Of a DNA stretch of 64,000 bases, positions 38,102 to 51,117 are shown in pieces (positions within the stretch are counted from its first letter, which is position 1; each line of letters starts with the position of its first letter). Source of the DNA: Ophryocystis elektroscirrha (Eukaryota; Apicomplexa; Conoidasida; Neogregarinorida; Ophryocystidae); assembly GCA_030141585.1 (NCBI GenBank), contig JAQIFP010000047.1, positions 1 to 64,000 of the forward strand, read 5' to 3'. A program made the translations under genes and the position numbers. The notes under the pieces were generated by a model. The model was not told the DNA's origin. It did no database searches and was given only the letters and a program-made list of their open reading frames with translations.

Positions 38102-39259
38102 ATGTTTTTAAAAAACCAGAAACGAACTAAAATAATTAGTTTGCTTCAAAAAAATAACAAGGTACATGCAGAAAAGATTTTCCGAAAACAAGTTTCCGAA
38201 GGCTTGAAAAAAAAAAAAAAAACCAAGGTGAAAAAGATAATAAAACACAATGACCATATATCCACTGAAACATCGAACAATGTCGAGCTTACTAATTCTT
38301 TATGTGAACAAAATTCACATAAAACAGAACAAAAAGATTCCACTATCACTCTGAAAACAAATACAAGTTCAGTAAACGAAATTAAGGATTTGGTTAAAGA
38401 AAATACTTCAAAACTTGAAAATATTGAACAAGTTAAACTTGAGTATTCCAAATTGAAACAGCTGCCAATTAAAATAACAACCGAACCTATCAAGAAGCCA
38501 AAAAAACGTAAACCGGATGGAACTAAATTTTTTTTACAAAGCTGCGATATAGTAGACTCCTCTTTTTCGACTGATAATGCAAGTGATTCGAGCGAAGGCA
38601 ATGAAAACAATGATTCCAGCGATTCTGAAAATAATGATTATAATAGTGAAAGTTCAATAGCTCATTTATTGAAAAAAGTGCATGTTGAGAGGACGCTTGA
38701 AATAGAGTGTAGCAGATCCAAATTGCCCGCAATAAGATACGAGCAAGAAATAATAGACTTAGTTTTAAATAATGATGTCTGTCTAATTACGGGTCAAACT
38801 GGCTGTGGAAAATCCACACAAGTTCCTCAATTCCTTTACGAAGCAGGATTTTCTTCAGATGGCTTCAAAATAGGAATAACTCAACCGAGACGTGTAGCTG
38901 TCTATTCACTCACTACCCGATTAAAAGAAGAATTGAATAACTCGGATATTGTCGGTTATCAGGTAAATTAATAACATTTTTGAATTTGAAGAAAGGTCCG
39001 TTTTGATAAAAAGGTTTCCGACAAATGCTGCATTAAATTTATGACTGATGGTATTTTGATGAATGAAATACAAACAGATATGTTTTGCTTGTAAGTAATC
39101 ATAAATATTAAACTGTAAAAATTTAAAATAATTATTATATATGTATATATATATGTATACATATATATATATATGCACATATAGACACGTATTTTGATTT
39201 ATATACATATATACATATAGATATATCTACACATATACATATATACATATAAACATATT

Positions 39260-39300
<41 letters not shown>

Positions 39301-42300
39301 AATAGACATATAAGCATATATACATATACATATATAAATGTATACATATATACATATATACAATTGTAAAAATATATACATATCTTTACATATATATATG
39401 TTAAGTATTTTTTTTTTAGTGTATTCTGTTGAAGTGTTTGTTCTTATATTAATTTACAGGCAATATTCAGTAATCATTCTTGATGAATCTCATGAACGAT
39501 CAGTTAACTGTGATATTTTATTAGGATTATTATCTCGAATTGTGTTAACCAGAAGAAAAGCGTATAACTCAGGATCAAATGTAAGACCGTTAAAACTAGT
39601 TATTATGTCGGCAACACTTAAACTATCTGATTTTACTCAAAATTCAGTTTTGTTTGACCCTCCTCCACCTCTTGTTAATATAGAGTCTCGTTTATTTCCA
39701 GTAAAAATTCATTTTTCGAAAAAAACAGACACTAAAAACATGTCTTCAATTGCTGCTAAGAAAGCTTGGGAAATACACAAGAATTTGGGACCAGGATCTA
39801 TTTTAATCTTTTGTACAGGAAGACAACAAATTGAACAAATAATAAGAGAAATTAAAATGCTTCAGCTAAAAGCAACTCAAAAATTTTCAGAAAAGACTAA
39901 TAGCGACGATGACATAAATTCTGAAATTTTTTCGGATACTTCCTCCATAAGTGAAAATGATGAAAGATATTTAAATAACCTTGAGTCTCAAGAAGAGCTT
40001 CTAGACTCAGATTCCTGTAATTCTAACAGTAATCCTAAATACACAATGGTTTCACCCAAACCACCCCCAAAAAACCCAATTATTTCTCCCGTAGACAAAA
40101 CTCCAGACTCAAATTCTGATGCCAAAATAGATTTATCACAAGAAGATTATAAATTGAAAGGAGAAGAAAACATCGAAAGCTTACTTGTCATAAAAGAAAA
40201 TGAACTGGCAACAAAACTGGGGTTTGATTCTGGAGAAACTATGGGAATTGTTAAAAATATTGATACTACGTATAAATGGTTAGGAGGTTTCAATCACTTA
40301 AGCACAAAATTAAAGTTGATTCCATTATACGCGAAGTTATCATTGGATAAACAAAAAGAAGCTTTCAAATTACCTTCAAGCAATGAAAGGTTTATCATAG
40401 TTGCTACTAACGTGGCTGAAACTTCTCTTACACTACCTAATATACGGTAATCTCTATAAATTTATGAACATTTACTTGACATGCCATAACTTTATTTTGT
40501 GTTATATGTATATATATGTATATATATATACATAAACGTATATATATATATGTATATATGTATATATGTATATATGTATATATGTATATATGTATATATG
40601 TATATATGTATATATGTATATATGTATATATGTATATATGTATATATGTATATATGTATATACGTATATATGTTTATATGTTTATATATATGTACGAAAA
40701 TATATGTAATAGAAAATTCATCTTAGATATTTACAATTTAATATTTTTTATATTGCCGTTATGACAATAATAATTTGGTTTTAGTTACGTAATTGATTGT
40801 GGAAGAGAAAAACAAAAAATATACATTGATGGAGATTCTACTTTTGTATTCAAGTCTAACTGGATATCCAAAGCATCTGCTGATCAGCGTGCTGGTCGTG
40901 CTGGACGTTTGAATGCTGGCCACTGTTACAGACTCTATTCATCAGCAATGTATACTCACGTATTTCCAGATTTTCCTATTGTTAAACTTCATCAAATACC
41001 TTTAGATAGTATTTTATTATTCATGGCAACTATAAAGATTACTCAGCCTCATTTATTTCCTTTCCCTACTCCTCCCGATACAAAGAGTATAAATTCGGCA
41101 AAAAAATTATTAGTAACTCTTAAAGCATTGCAGATGACTAAGGCTCATAACTACGGTAATGACAGTTTTTAATAAATTTAAATATCAGTCTAATTTAAGA
41201 AAAATTACAATTATATAAATAATATAATTGTATAATTATATTATATGATTATAAATCTATATGTTTATATATGTAAAAATATCTGAATTTATATATGTAT
41301 ATATATGTGTATACATGTATATAGGCATATATGTATATATAATATTATAATTAATATAATTATACAATTATATTAATTATATGTAATAAATATTCTGTAA
41401 AAATGTTCTATACTATATATCTAATGAATGAGCTCTTGTTACGCTTAACTTAATAGTCATATACTGATATATAACTCATGATAGAATTCAAGTATATTAT
41501 CACAACTATGCATGTATGATATCACGTGCATAAAATTAGCTCTTTATGATACAGTATGTTTTACATATTCGTTCAGATGAGCCATTGTTAATCACAACCT
41601 TGGGAACCGTTATGTCGAAATTTCCTATAAGTCCACGTTTGTCCTCAATACTCGTCACAGCTTTAGCTCGTGCTCAAGCTTCGAGTGAAGAAAAAAACCT
41701 TTATTTAGTCGAAGCTTGTCTTGCACTAACTTCCGTTCTTGCGGTAGGAGGAATTCAACAATATGGTGAATATTTTGATGAAGACACAGAAACGGACGAT
41801 GATGAAAACCTTAAGAAAACATCAATAAATAAGAAAAACAGTCTTCCTATAACATCAAGTTTAAAAGGTATATAGGCTGCATTTTTCACATGCATATAAG
41901 ATGCTCAAATTTTGCCCGAGTCATTCAATGATTTTGAATACATGATACAATTATATATGGGAGCTCTTTCTGCTAATAATTTGTAAGATATTGAGAATAA
42001 AAAATATATACATCTAGATCTACATATTGTAAAAATAATAACCTTATTTTGAAAAGTGTCAATGATGCTATGTTGATGTACCAGCAATTACACAGTATTT
42101 TAAAACAAAAATATCCACAGTAATTTGAAAAACTTATTATATAATTTTAGTCTGCTGAACACTGATAAAGTTTTCAAGATTGATACAAAAAAACTTGTAA
42201 GAAAATACTTCAATTTATTGCACATTCATGTAATTACATAATTAATTTTACTGATGTGTCTGTCATTATAATTTGTTAACTAATATATATATATATATTT

Positions 42301-43257
42301 ATATTTTTATTTGCTTCATTATATAATTGTTATGCAGTCATTTGGATTAAAAGAATGCATTTTGAGAGGGTATCCAGATCAAATAGTTATTTATCAAAAA
42401 CTGTCTCCTATAAATGTTACTGATGTTAGATCAGGGAGGTATATATGGTCAGATTACACAGATCACGTTCAAAATAATTTGTGCCCATATATATACTTAC
42501 ATCCTTCCTCCACTCTCCATAGTTTGAGGTAATTATTGTTTGATACTCTTCAATATTATTATTTATATGAAAATAGACAAATCGATGAAAAAATAAAAGA
42601 CTTATGAGCTATTAATAATTTATTTTGATATAATAATATCAATATATATATATATGTAAAATTTTAAAGTTATATATGGACGTTTGTAGGCCTAGAGCAG
42701 ATTTTGTGTTATTTTCGCAATGCTGTGTAATCCAATCCACAAAAACTCCTTATCGAAGATATTTGAAGACATGTTGCCCTATTGATATATCAATGTTAAA
42801 CTTATTGAACTGTGATTTAATAGAAACTGTGAAAATACTCAAATCTCCTCAACCATACTACAGTTCCACGGAAGACGATATATATGGATATGCGGTTTCT
42901 ACTTATAAACCTTTAAATTATCAACTTCCTACTGCTAAAAAAAAACTTGATAATTTTAATAAGTTAAGATACGAAGTATTTGCAAAAGCTTTATTAAAAG
43001 GAGAAATATTCAGCTATTTTGCAATATTCTATCTGAATAACTTTTATTGTGTATCATTAAATCAGCCTTATCTCAAGCCTATATATACTATTATTACACA
43101 ACTAGAAAATTACCGTTGTTCTTCCAAGTTATCTTTACGGAAAATATGGGAAGAAAACCCCAATTATCTTCTAGATCCTATAAGATCTATTATAAACTCA
43201 AGTTCTTTAAAAAAATTTGAAAGTTATTTGAGCAACAACTGGCCTCCTAAAAACTGA
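38102..43257 (+). CDS. DEAH-box RNA helicase, DHX37/Dhr1-type
   Basis: About nine exons. The N-terminus is basic/acidic and Ser/Asp-rich with [10 protein letters not shown]. Helicase motifs in order: [17 protein letters not shown] (I), [12 protein letters not shown] (Ia), [27 protein letters not shown] (II; DESH rather than DEAH), IMSATL (III), [29 protein letters not shown] (V), and [21 protein letters not shown] (VI). Then [13 protein letters not shown] (winged-helix/ratchet region) and a C-terminal OB-fold. The long acidic insertion between motifs IV and V (about 39900-40240) and the C-terminal [11 protein letters not shown] match Dhr1/DHX37, which releases U3 snoRNA during 40S maturation. 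The 41159-41575 intron is placed by phase (acceptor before DEPLLITT). Introns hold TA microsatellites. Confidence 0.92.
39120..39400. repeat. TATATACA microsatellite in a DHX37 intron
   Basis: Imperfect TATA, TATATACA and ATACATATA runs fill most of the intron after the GILMNEI exon. Open frames across it on the minus strand are artefacts. Confidence 0.85.
40502..40690. repeat. TATATATG satellite in a DHX37 intron
   Basis: Same 8-bp unit as at the window start, about 13 clean copies, inside the 40449-40784 intron. This shows the satellite spreads within genes as well as between them. Confidence 0.9.
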
Positions 43258-43350
43258 CTAAAAAAAAAGACTAATTTTGTTTATGTATACTAAGTAAAAC
43301 ATTGAAAGTTAAACACATAAAAGCAAATACAAATACGTATACAAAATTTA

Positions 43351-44676
43351 TCAGTTGGTACAATAAAATCTAGATTTGTTCCTTCCAAACGGCTTTGGCT
43401 TTTCTTGAGGACTGTTAGTAAAAAATAAACTGATATTATTCCAAAAAGACGTTTTATTTGATTTATGATAAACATCTTTATTATCAATTATTCTAGAGGT
43501 CTCAACAACTTCCGGTTCATTATTCGGAAGGTTCACGATTGCGTTTTCCTTTACAGTTGGATTCACTTTATTCATATGTTGGCAAGGGTGATATTCACGG
43601 TATGTTTGTAAACACATATATGGTATAAATTTACTGTATTCTTTAACATAATTATGGGACTTTGGGTTATAAATAACCTTTGGTGGCCCTTTATTATGTT
43701 CTGCATTATACTCTGTGGGCAACTCTCGGATACAAAACTTAGGTAATTCCACCAAATGTGGAGCCCTATACATATGTGGCTCAAGATACGAAGAAGATTT
43801 GAATTCACCAGATGTTATCGATTTTACAGAGGATGCAGGCGGCGCCAAGTATTCTTTAATTGGCAACTTGACTGTTTCAGTGTAACAAGTCGTATTGTTT
43901 GTTTTCGCCACTGTATTTTGTACACAGGAAAAACTTGGTATAGGTGGAGCTTTTACAGCAGCTTTTATTGGCTCCGCTGCTGGCGTTTCATTTACTCCAC
44001 ATAGTAATTTGCTAAACCTTTTTGTTCGTACCCTGTAACATTCAGTAATTAAAATAAACTCTAATTAAATGAGGCTTCATTTTGCTTTATAATTACTAAA
44101 ATATGACTATGCATTACTTTGAAGTTTGTTCGCTGTGTTGCACATTTATTTTTTGACTACTTGATGGGGACCAATAATTCAGTATACTAGGAGACCAAGA
44201 TTTAACTGTACAAGAATCAGCTGTTGTAGTATTAGTAGAAAAATTTTGTGAATCTTGGTTTTTTGTATCCCAAATAAACGGATCTTCCACATTATTGTCA
44301 GTTTTAGATTCAATGGGTTTTTCCTGAATGCTTGGAGGAACGTAAATCAATTTCGATACTGTTACTAAGTTACGTTTTTTATTAAGTTCTGTCGAAGGTA
44401 ACATTTCGTAATTAATGTGCTTCACATTTGATAAAACGGCACTTGGTTTTCTTATTTTTTTTTTTTTTAGTTCAATGTCTGGTTTTTTCAATTCCATAGA
44501 TGAATTTTTGCTAAATATTATTTCACTCTTAGTTGTTAGTAATTTTTTATTGTTGGCATATTTGAGAGGTCTGAAAGTAAATACAATATATTGATGTATT
44601 TTATTACAATAAATATCTATACAATTATTATTTTATTTATTACATATACATATGTACTAAATATAGTAAAGATACG

Positions 44677-44726
<50 letters not shown>

Positions 44727-46270
44727 TGTATATATGTATATATTTATATATGTATATATGTATATATGTATATATGTATATATGTATATATGTATATATG
44801 TATATATGTATATATGTATATGTATATAAATATAAATGTGTATTTATTATTATATAATAAATATATTATAATTATAATATATTTATATATATACATNNNN
44901 NNNNNNNNNNNNNATATATGTATATATGTATATATGTATATATGTATATATGTATATATGTATATGTATATAAATATAAATGTGTATTTATTATTATATA
45001 ATAAATATATTATAATTATAATATATTTATATATATACATATTGTATCTGTATGTATAATTATCATTTAGTAACAACAAAAAACCCTTTATTGCTATAAT
45101 TTAATTTAATAAATGTACCCTTGTTTCTTGATAATCTTTTTTGGTTTATGTGGATCAGTCTTTTTAAGATTAATTTTGGAAGCAACTAGATACCTGATTA
45201 CGATTTACATAGGGAAAATTGATTACCATAACTCTTTCTCAGCAATGCGTTCTAATGCATTATCAATATAAGGGTTATTAGTGATACTGTATACGTTATA
45301 TTGCTTAATCAGTTGATTCATTTTTGTATTTAATCTGTAAATAAATAAATTAAATAAGTATTAATCACTCTAGTAACAAATGCAAGATTTCTGATCGGCG
45401 TTTCTGACGTGATTTTTAATTTTATTTATCTATTACCATGTTTTCAACGAATAACATTTGTTGCATTATCCATTGAGCGTCATTGCCGCACATTTCACGT
45501 AAAATTTGATAAGCATAATCTAATAAATATTGAATGCACATATATGATACACAACAATGAACTATATATAACTTATAATTATATAGAATACTATTTGGGT
45601 AGGATTAATGTATTTAAGATATGAAAAATTATACCTAATAAATCTGTCTTTTCTTCCTCTCCGTAATATGAGGTATCATTTGAATAAACACTTGGGAAGA
45701 AATGCTGTAAAAATTCCTCCTAATATAGCTTCATTATATGTAGATACTGATACCATTATTTCTTCAGTAATATCAGCATCCTGCTCATCCTGCTGTAGTT
45801 CTCCTAATTCCAATAAATATTCTAAGGTTTCGCATAATAATTATTGAGCAAATTACCCCGCTGTTTACGAGACAATCGTGTTAAATGTATTTGAAATAAT
45901 TGTCTGTATGTATTGCTAAGTAATCAACTGAATATACCTTTCCTTTTCAATATGTCGTTTATTAATATTGTTAACTAATATAGTAGTGTGAAGTCGTTCA
46001 GATTCCCCAGCAGCACTAAGTATATGTATATATATGTATTTATACCGTGGCTTGATTATTGATTCAACAATATCTCTGGCTTGCTGTATACGTGACTTTT
46101 GCCTTAATGTCTGTGTATGCATTTAAACAATATATACGGAATATATATATTTAAACTGCTATAAGATGACTTTAATATACTGCAACTATACTGATATTAT
46201 TACATACTTCTTTCCAGTGGCGTTGCCATTTGAATTTATTTAAAACTTGATTGTAATTTGACGTTTGCAT
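43351..46270 (-). CDS. Unrecognised multi-exon gene, charged protein
   Basis: ATG at 46270 ([19 protein letters not shown]). Successive coding stretches on the minus strand include [54 protein letters not shown] (about 45653-45820), [20 protein letters not shown] (about 45430-45540), [32 protein letters not shown], then [20 protein letters not shown]. The last large exon (about 43351-44034) ends [21 protein letters not shown] donor at about 45119 joins in phase to an acceptor at 44577. The intervening 540-bp intron therefore holds the satellite and the 17-N gap, and the apparent stop at 45106 is intronic. Some middle junctions (45350-45660) are unresolved. The C-terminal half is Pro/Tyr/His-rich ([16 protein letters not shown]). 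Family unknown. Confidence 0.6.
44680..45045. repeat. TATATATG satellite and duplicated flank around a 17-N gap
   Basis: A TA run (44680-44725), then TATATATG units, then an 80-bp mixed A/T block ending ATATATATACAT at 44896. After N's at 44897-44913 the TATATATG units and the same 80-bp block recur to about 45040. The duplication looks like two contig ends that were not merged. Confidence 0.85.
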
Positions 46271-46626
46271 ATTATTTAAGAATATGCTAAGAACAAATAA
46301 ATGATAATTGCACTCACCGTGTATTCACACTTTTACTTAATAACCGATATTATATAAAGCTTTATAGATGTTTGTGGCTGCGTCAAATAATCCACACACA
46401 ATCTGCACCACATGATATATTTTTATAATAATCATATAAATAATCTTAGGTAAAGTAGATTTTAATCATTTCAAGACATTGTATAATACAAAAAATTATG
46501 GCAACCTTCAAATGCAGATTGTTTTTATATAAGAATATATGATCTTAGAGAAAACTTATATTTTATTAAATTAATAAAATAGTTCTATATTAAATATTTG
46601 CCGCAAGAACTTAGAAAAAAAAAAAT

Positions 46627-47808
46627 TTAGGAAGGTACAGCTAGAACATGTGAGAATTTTTCATATGGAGATGGGAAAATTTCAGTTTCCCTCCATAGAT
46701 CAGGCGTTAAATATGAGTACGTTCGAGCTAGAGCATTGTATAAAGCTTTCATGAAATTTCCTTTAGTTTTAGAGCAACCTGTTGTACATGTAAAGCAATC
46801 TTTAATTCCAGCCATTTGCAGCATTTTCTTTGTGGTTGGTGCGCCAACTACTTGAGATCCTCTTGGCGCTGGAATAAGACGAACACGTACGGAACCACAC
46901 TTTCCAGATACTTTCATCGGTACTGTATGAGGGTTTCCAATTTTATTTCCCCAATATCCACATCTAATTTAAAAAATATGATTAAATTAAATGCTTAATC
47001 TCTAAATTGCTCTATTTGCGCATAATATATTAAAAAAGTTTTATATATTTTATTTTACAATTTTGCGATAAAATTCATTACCTGACTGGAATGAGCGCTA
47101 ATTTGGCGGCTATTATTGCACCACGGATAGATGTAGCAACTTCTTTGGCGCATTTTACTCCAAGACCAATGTGACCTTTACCGTCTCCGACAACAACAAA
47201 AGCTTTAAATCTAGTTCTTTGTCCAGCACGTGTTTGTTTTTGAACGGGCATAATCTTTACAACCTCTTCTTTTAAAGTGCGTCCTGATTCTCCACTATAA
47301 AAAAAATCAATGATTTGGTGTTCTCTGATTGGCAGTGAATGTAGGTAAATTTCTTCTAATGATGTAACTTTGCCCATTTTCACTAAACGTCCAAGCTTAG
47401 ATACAGGGGTCCAATCACGAATATCATCTGCAGGGACACGTCGTGGAGCGCGTCCTTTGCGACCACCACGACCACGGCCTCTTTGCACTTCAGGTTTTCC
47501 AGTGCCTCTTCCAAATCCTCCTCGCTCTAAAATAATAATATTTATTAACAATATTTCGTATATAATTTTGCAATATAAGTTCAATAAATTTAATATAAGT
47601 AAAATACAAATCAAAAATATATGAACTTAATAATTTATTTTTCCTTAGATATCGATATCAACTTTTTTTTTTTTATATGAAACAAACATTGTTATAGCGA
47701 TTTTTTCTATTTTACAAAAACATAAATAAATATAAAAAATTAATAAACCAAAGAAATGAATAATATAACAATCTTTAGCTTATTTAATTGCATAGTATTA
47801 CCTGCCAT
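46627..47808 (-). CDS. RPS2: 40S ribosomal protein S2 (uS5)
   Basis: Three exons. The first holds only ATG GCA G at 47808, an intron to about 47527, then [12 protein letters not shown]...[10 protein letters not shown] (Arg/Gly-rich N-terminus), [37 protein letters not shown] and [19 protein letters not shown] (S5 fold). The last exon has [33 protein letters not shown] and [18 protein letters not shown] and ends at TAA at 46627. uS5 lines the mRNA entry side of the 40S subunit. Full length. Confidence 0.97.
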
Positions 47809-48024
47809 ATTTATTTATTTGATATCTTTGTAGTAATGGGACACAACAAACCTAATTAATATCTGTTATTCAAGGCAGGGTTATATATGATTAGTCCCAA
47901 AGGTCAATTTTAAAATCTCTTGGTATATTTTATAATAGACTAAAAATACATTTATATCATATCATAATTGTTTAGATTGTTTATTTTTTTGATGAAAACA
48001 ACTTTCTGATAAAAATAGTTGATA

Positions 48025-49930
48025 CTATACTTGTGATTCTGATGGATATCCTTGATCAAATTCAGCCGTTTCAGATTTTGAAAGATATGTATTAAGTTTT
48101 GGTGTTTTGTTGGATTGAACTGCATTCTTTACAGCAGTAATTGTTCCCATGCGAGGTAAAAGCAGAGGTGGTTCTATTAATGTATTTGTTGATCATAATT
48201 ACCTTTGCAAATGATATAATGGAACTCAAGAGTTTTTGCATCTAATAAATATAGTTATTTTGGCTTCTTATTAATCCACTCAATTATTATTTTAAGCTAA
48301 TTTTTTTCATATTTCAACTAACTTAAATATATAGTGAAATAGTTGCATGTAGGGTCATTAGTGCACGTCCGAGCAACTTCGGTAATGTCAAATCCAAAAT
48401 TTCTCTATATGGAATTCGATAATAAAATTATCTTACCCCTAAATTAATAATATTTTTCCGAGCTTTTTTTGTGCAGTAGCTGGCCATGTTTGTATAAACT
48501 GCGAAACTCCGTAACCTAGAATGTATTATTTATATGTTTCGCACACTTGACTAAACTTATAATGCAATTGTGAACAAAACTTACCTAAGTTGTAATCATA
48601 AGCCAGATAAATATCTAAAGCAAAAGATTACTCTACAAATTGACACCTTTTTGACGATGGATATCAAAATTGTAAGAGCTGCATGCTATAGCATGTTTGT
48701 CTTGTTCATTCCATTTTACAAGTTGACAAGATTCGATATTTTCACACCATCTGATGGCATCCTGTAAATTTTTTTTCACGTCGATCTAATATAAATTAAC
48801 AAATATATATATATAACCTGTAATAATTGAAATAGGATTAAAACTTACTTTAATTTGCTTGTCTCTGATGCATTCTACAGTATAGTCTAGTCATATTTGG
48901 AAAGTACAATATTGATACCCGGAATGACCTGTGTGATTTGTAACAATCAATACATAGTAACTACCAAATAGTCTGATGAAACTCCTTCAATATAGCTGTT
49001 GGTAAGTCCATCTAAAAATTGATTATATGTCATTATACTGTACTGTATAATACAGTTGGTTCTTGGTTCCTAATTTCACAAGAATAATCAACTAAAATCA
49101 TCTAAGTTTAAGATTATAAAATTTATTCTAACGGGAGCATCATATTTGAAACAATTGTTTGGGTCATATAAAGTAGAACTAAAAGTTAGCTGATATTATA
49201 TTGACATAGAAAAGTTCCGTACACTGCATTTAGATTGTTGATGACAGAGTTTTTGAATATAGTCAATTGCAGATGGAATGGTACAATTATTTGAAGAACC
49301 ATTCACTCCCTGGCAATTAAATAAATTATCAAAACATAAATTATATTGTAAGAATACTTAACTAACTTATAAGTAATATATCAACATGTTTAAAAGTCAA
49401 ACTTTTTTTAATGTATAAAATAAATGAACATATCACAAATAAGCTTTAAAATAATTTTATAAACAACATCATCAATATTTATATATATATATATATATAT
49501 ATTGATAACTTATATGTATATATATATAATGTATTAATATATGGATTTACACTTCTATTAAATGATAAAACACATAAATATTCTAGTCATAAATGTGCTG
49601 GATAAAATTAACAATTATAATACATTACGTTTGAGATTTTTTTGATTTCTATATCACGTATATTGATAACAGCGTTTTGAAAGCATTCCAAGGACATGGA
49701 TTTACCAAATCCTTGAGAGGATACACGTATATCAGATTGTCTTGAAGGAGATTTTATACTTGGAGTCCAGTGCTTTGAATTAAGTTTTGAGGGAATATTT
49801 TTACTTGATTAAACTCGTTATTTGTGTATCCGCTTTGAAAAACATAATATTGATTTGTTAAATCAAAGTGATATTTTAATGCAGAAGAATTAAAAAAAAA
49901 ATATATTTGAATTAAATTTAATAACAACAT
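48025..49930 (-). CDS. Secreted cysteine-rich protein: SUEL-lectin-like plus PAN/apple-like modules
   Basis: ATG at 49930 opens a signal-peptide-like start (MLLLNLIQIYFFFNSSA). A 32-nt intron (about 49782-49813) joins in frame to HWTPSIKSPSRQSDIRVSSQG. The next exons give FGKSMSLECFQNAVINIRDI, NNCTIPSAIDYIQKLCHQQS, then KCSV, TLYDPNNCFKYDAP and VDYSCEI, a spacing of cysteines and Val-x-Tyr-x-Cys ending like a galactose-binding SUEL lectin domain. Further exons carry two PAN/apple-like cysteine modules: YTVECIRDKQIK...DAIRWCENIESCQLVKW, and DITEVARTCTNDPTCNYFTI. The last exon ends SESQV at TAG 48025-48027. No membrane anchor seen, so likely secreted. Several small middle exons (48840-49100) have uncertain ends. 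Function inferred as carbohydrate or protein binding outside the cell. Confidence 0.6.
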
Positions 49931-50178
49931 GTATTGAATCGGGAGTTAATTAATTAATATGTAAAATATTACGAGTTGAGTGGATAATTTTAACTTATAA
50001 TTTGTTTTGCAGTCGATTTAAGTATTTAATTGTATGTATTGAGTTATTTAAATTGTGTATTAAAATTTTAAATATCAAAAGTAATTTTTGGTAAACATAG
50101 TAAAAAACAGTAATAATTTATATACTTTAGGAAACATGGAGTAATTATATTTTTTTGAGAAATCAAGCTTGTCCTGTT

Positions 50179-51117
50179 ATGATTAGTTTATTGAAAAACA
50201 CATTGGTTTTATACGACAACGTGTTTCAGAACAATTTTAGTGAAGTGAACGAACTTTGTTTGTATAGTTGCATATCGTATGAAAAATTCAAAGAATCTGA
50301 GAAACTTAAATTTGGAGGCTATTACAATTTAGTACTATTTTTTTATCAGTCGAGAGATCTCGATATCAAGGAGATTGTAGATTTTGATATTTTATCAAAA
50401 ATCTACGATTATTTAAAGCCAGGAGGTAGTCTTCAAATATATTACGTTACTGAAAAGGTAGTATTTATTATTCTGTTGAACTTAGTATTTTATGTTCAAT
50501 ATACACGAAATTTTATATAAGTATATATATCTCATGTCCTTAATGACAGTTTCTGCTTCAAAAAAAGTTATATACTGAGCACTACATTATCAAGGCATTT
50601 GACTATATTACTATGTGTAATTTAGGACATACAAGAGACTGATAAAAACCAATTGGACGATGATGGCTTATGTAGCGGTTTCGTTAATATTCAAATAAAT
50701 AAAGAAACTTCATTCATAAAGGTAAATACAAAAATGTAACGTAATAAAATAGCTTTCCTTTCAACGACCTCTATGGGACTCCATTGAAATAAAAGACGAG
50801 AAATGTGACACAAAGCCAAAGGCTTGTGCAAATTGTTCGTGCGGAAGAAAGGAGCTTGAGTTACAGTTTGGCCCAGAGGAAGCTAAAAGGCGTTTAGAAA
50901 ATTCATTAGTCGAATCCAAATGTGGTAACGTAAGTAAACTATAATGTTTTTTGGATATATTAATTTATAGTGCTATAAAGGAGACGAGTATAGATGTGAT
51001 CTTTGTCCATATAAAGGACTTCCTGCATTCAAACCAGGGGAAAAAATTGAGCTATCATTGGTAAGAAAAAAATTTTATGGTGCAAGTAATCCACTATATA
51101 TTGATGTTTTCTTATAG
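50179..51117 (+). CDS. Anamorsin / CIAPIN1 (Dre2), cytosolic Fe-S assembly
   Basis: Four or five exons: 50179-about 50456 ([13 protein letters not shown]; methyltransferase-like N-domain with [11 protein letters not shown]), then an acidic exon, then [16 protein letters not shown] and the two C-terminal Fe-S motifs. Motif A: C-x6[12 protein letters not shown]. Motif [16 protein letters not shown], a perfect CX2C-X7-CX2C, followed by [18 protein letters not shown]. Dre2/anamorsin passes electrons from Tah18/NDOR1 to the cytosolic Fe-S cluster machinery. Motif A spacing before the first inner cysteine is 6, against 11 in human. The end is uncertain: reading on past a possible GTAAG donor reaches TAG at 51115-51117. 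Confidence 0.9.

Noticed and set aside
45106..45108. Stop codon ending a [11 protein letters not shown] exon
   Set aside because: An in-phase donor just before it fits an acceptor at 44577, so it is probably intronic.
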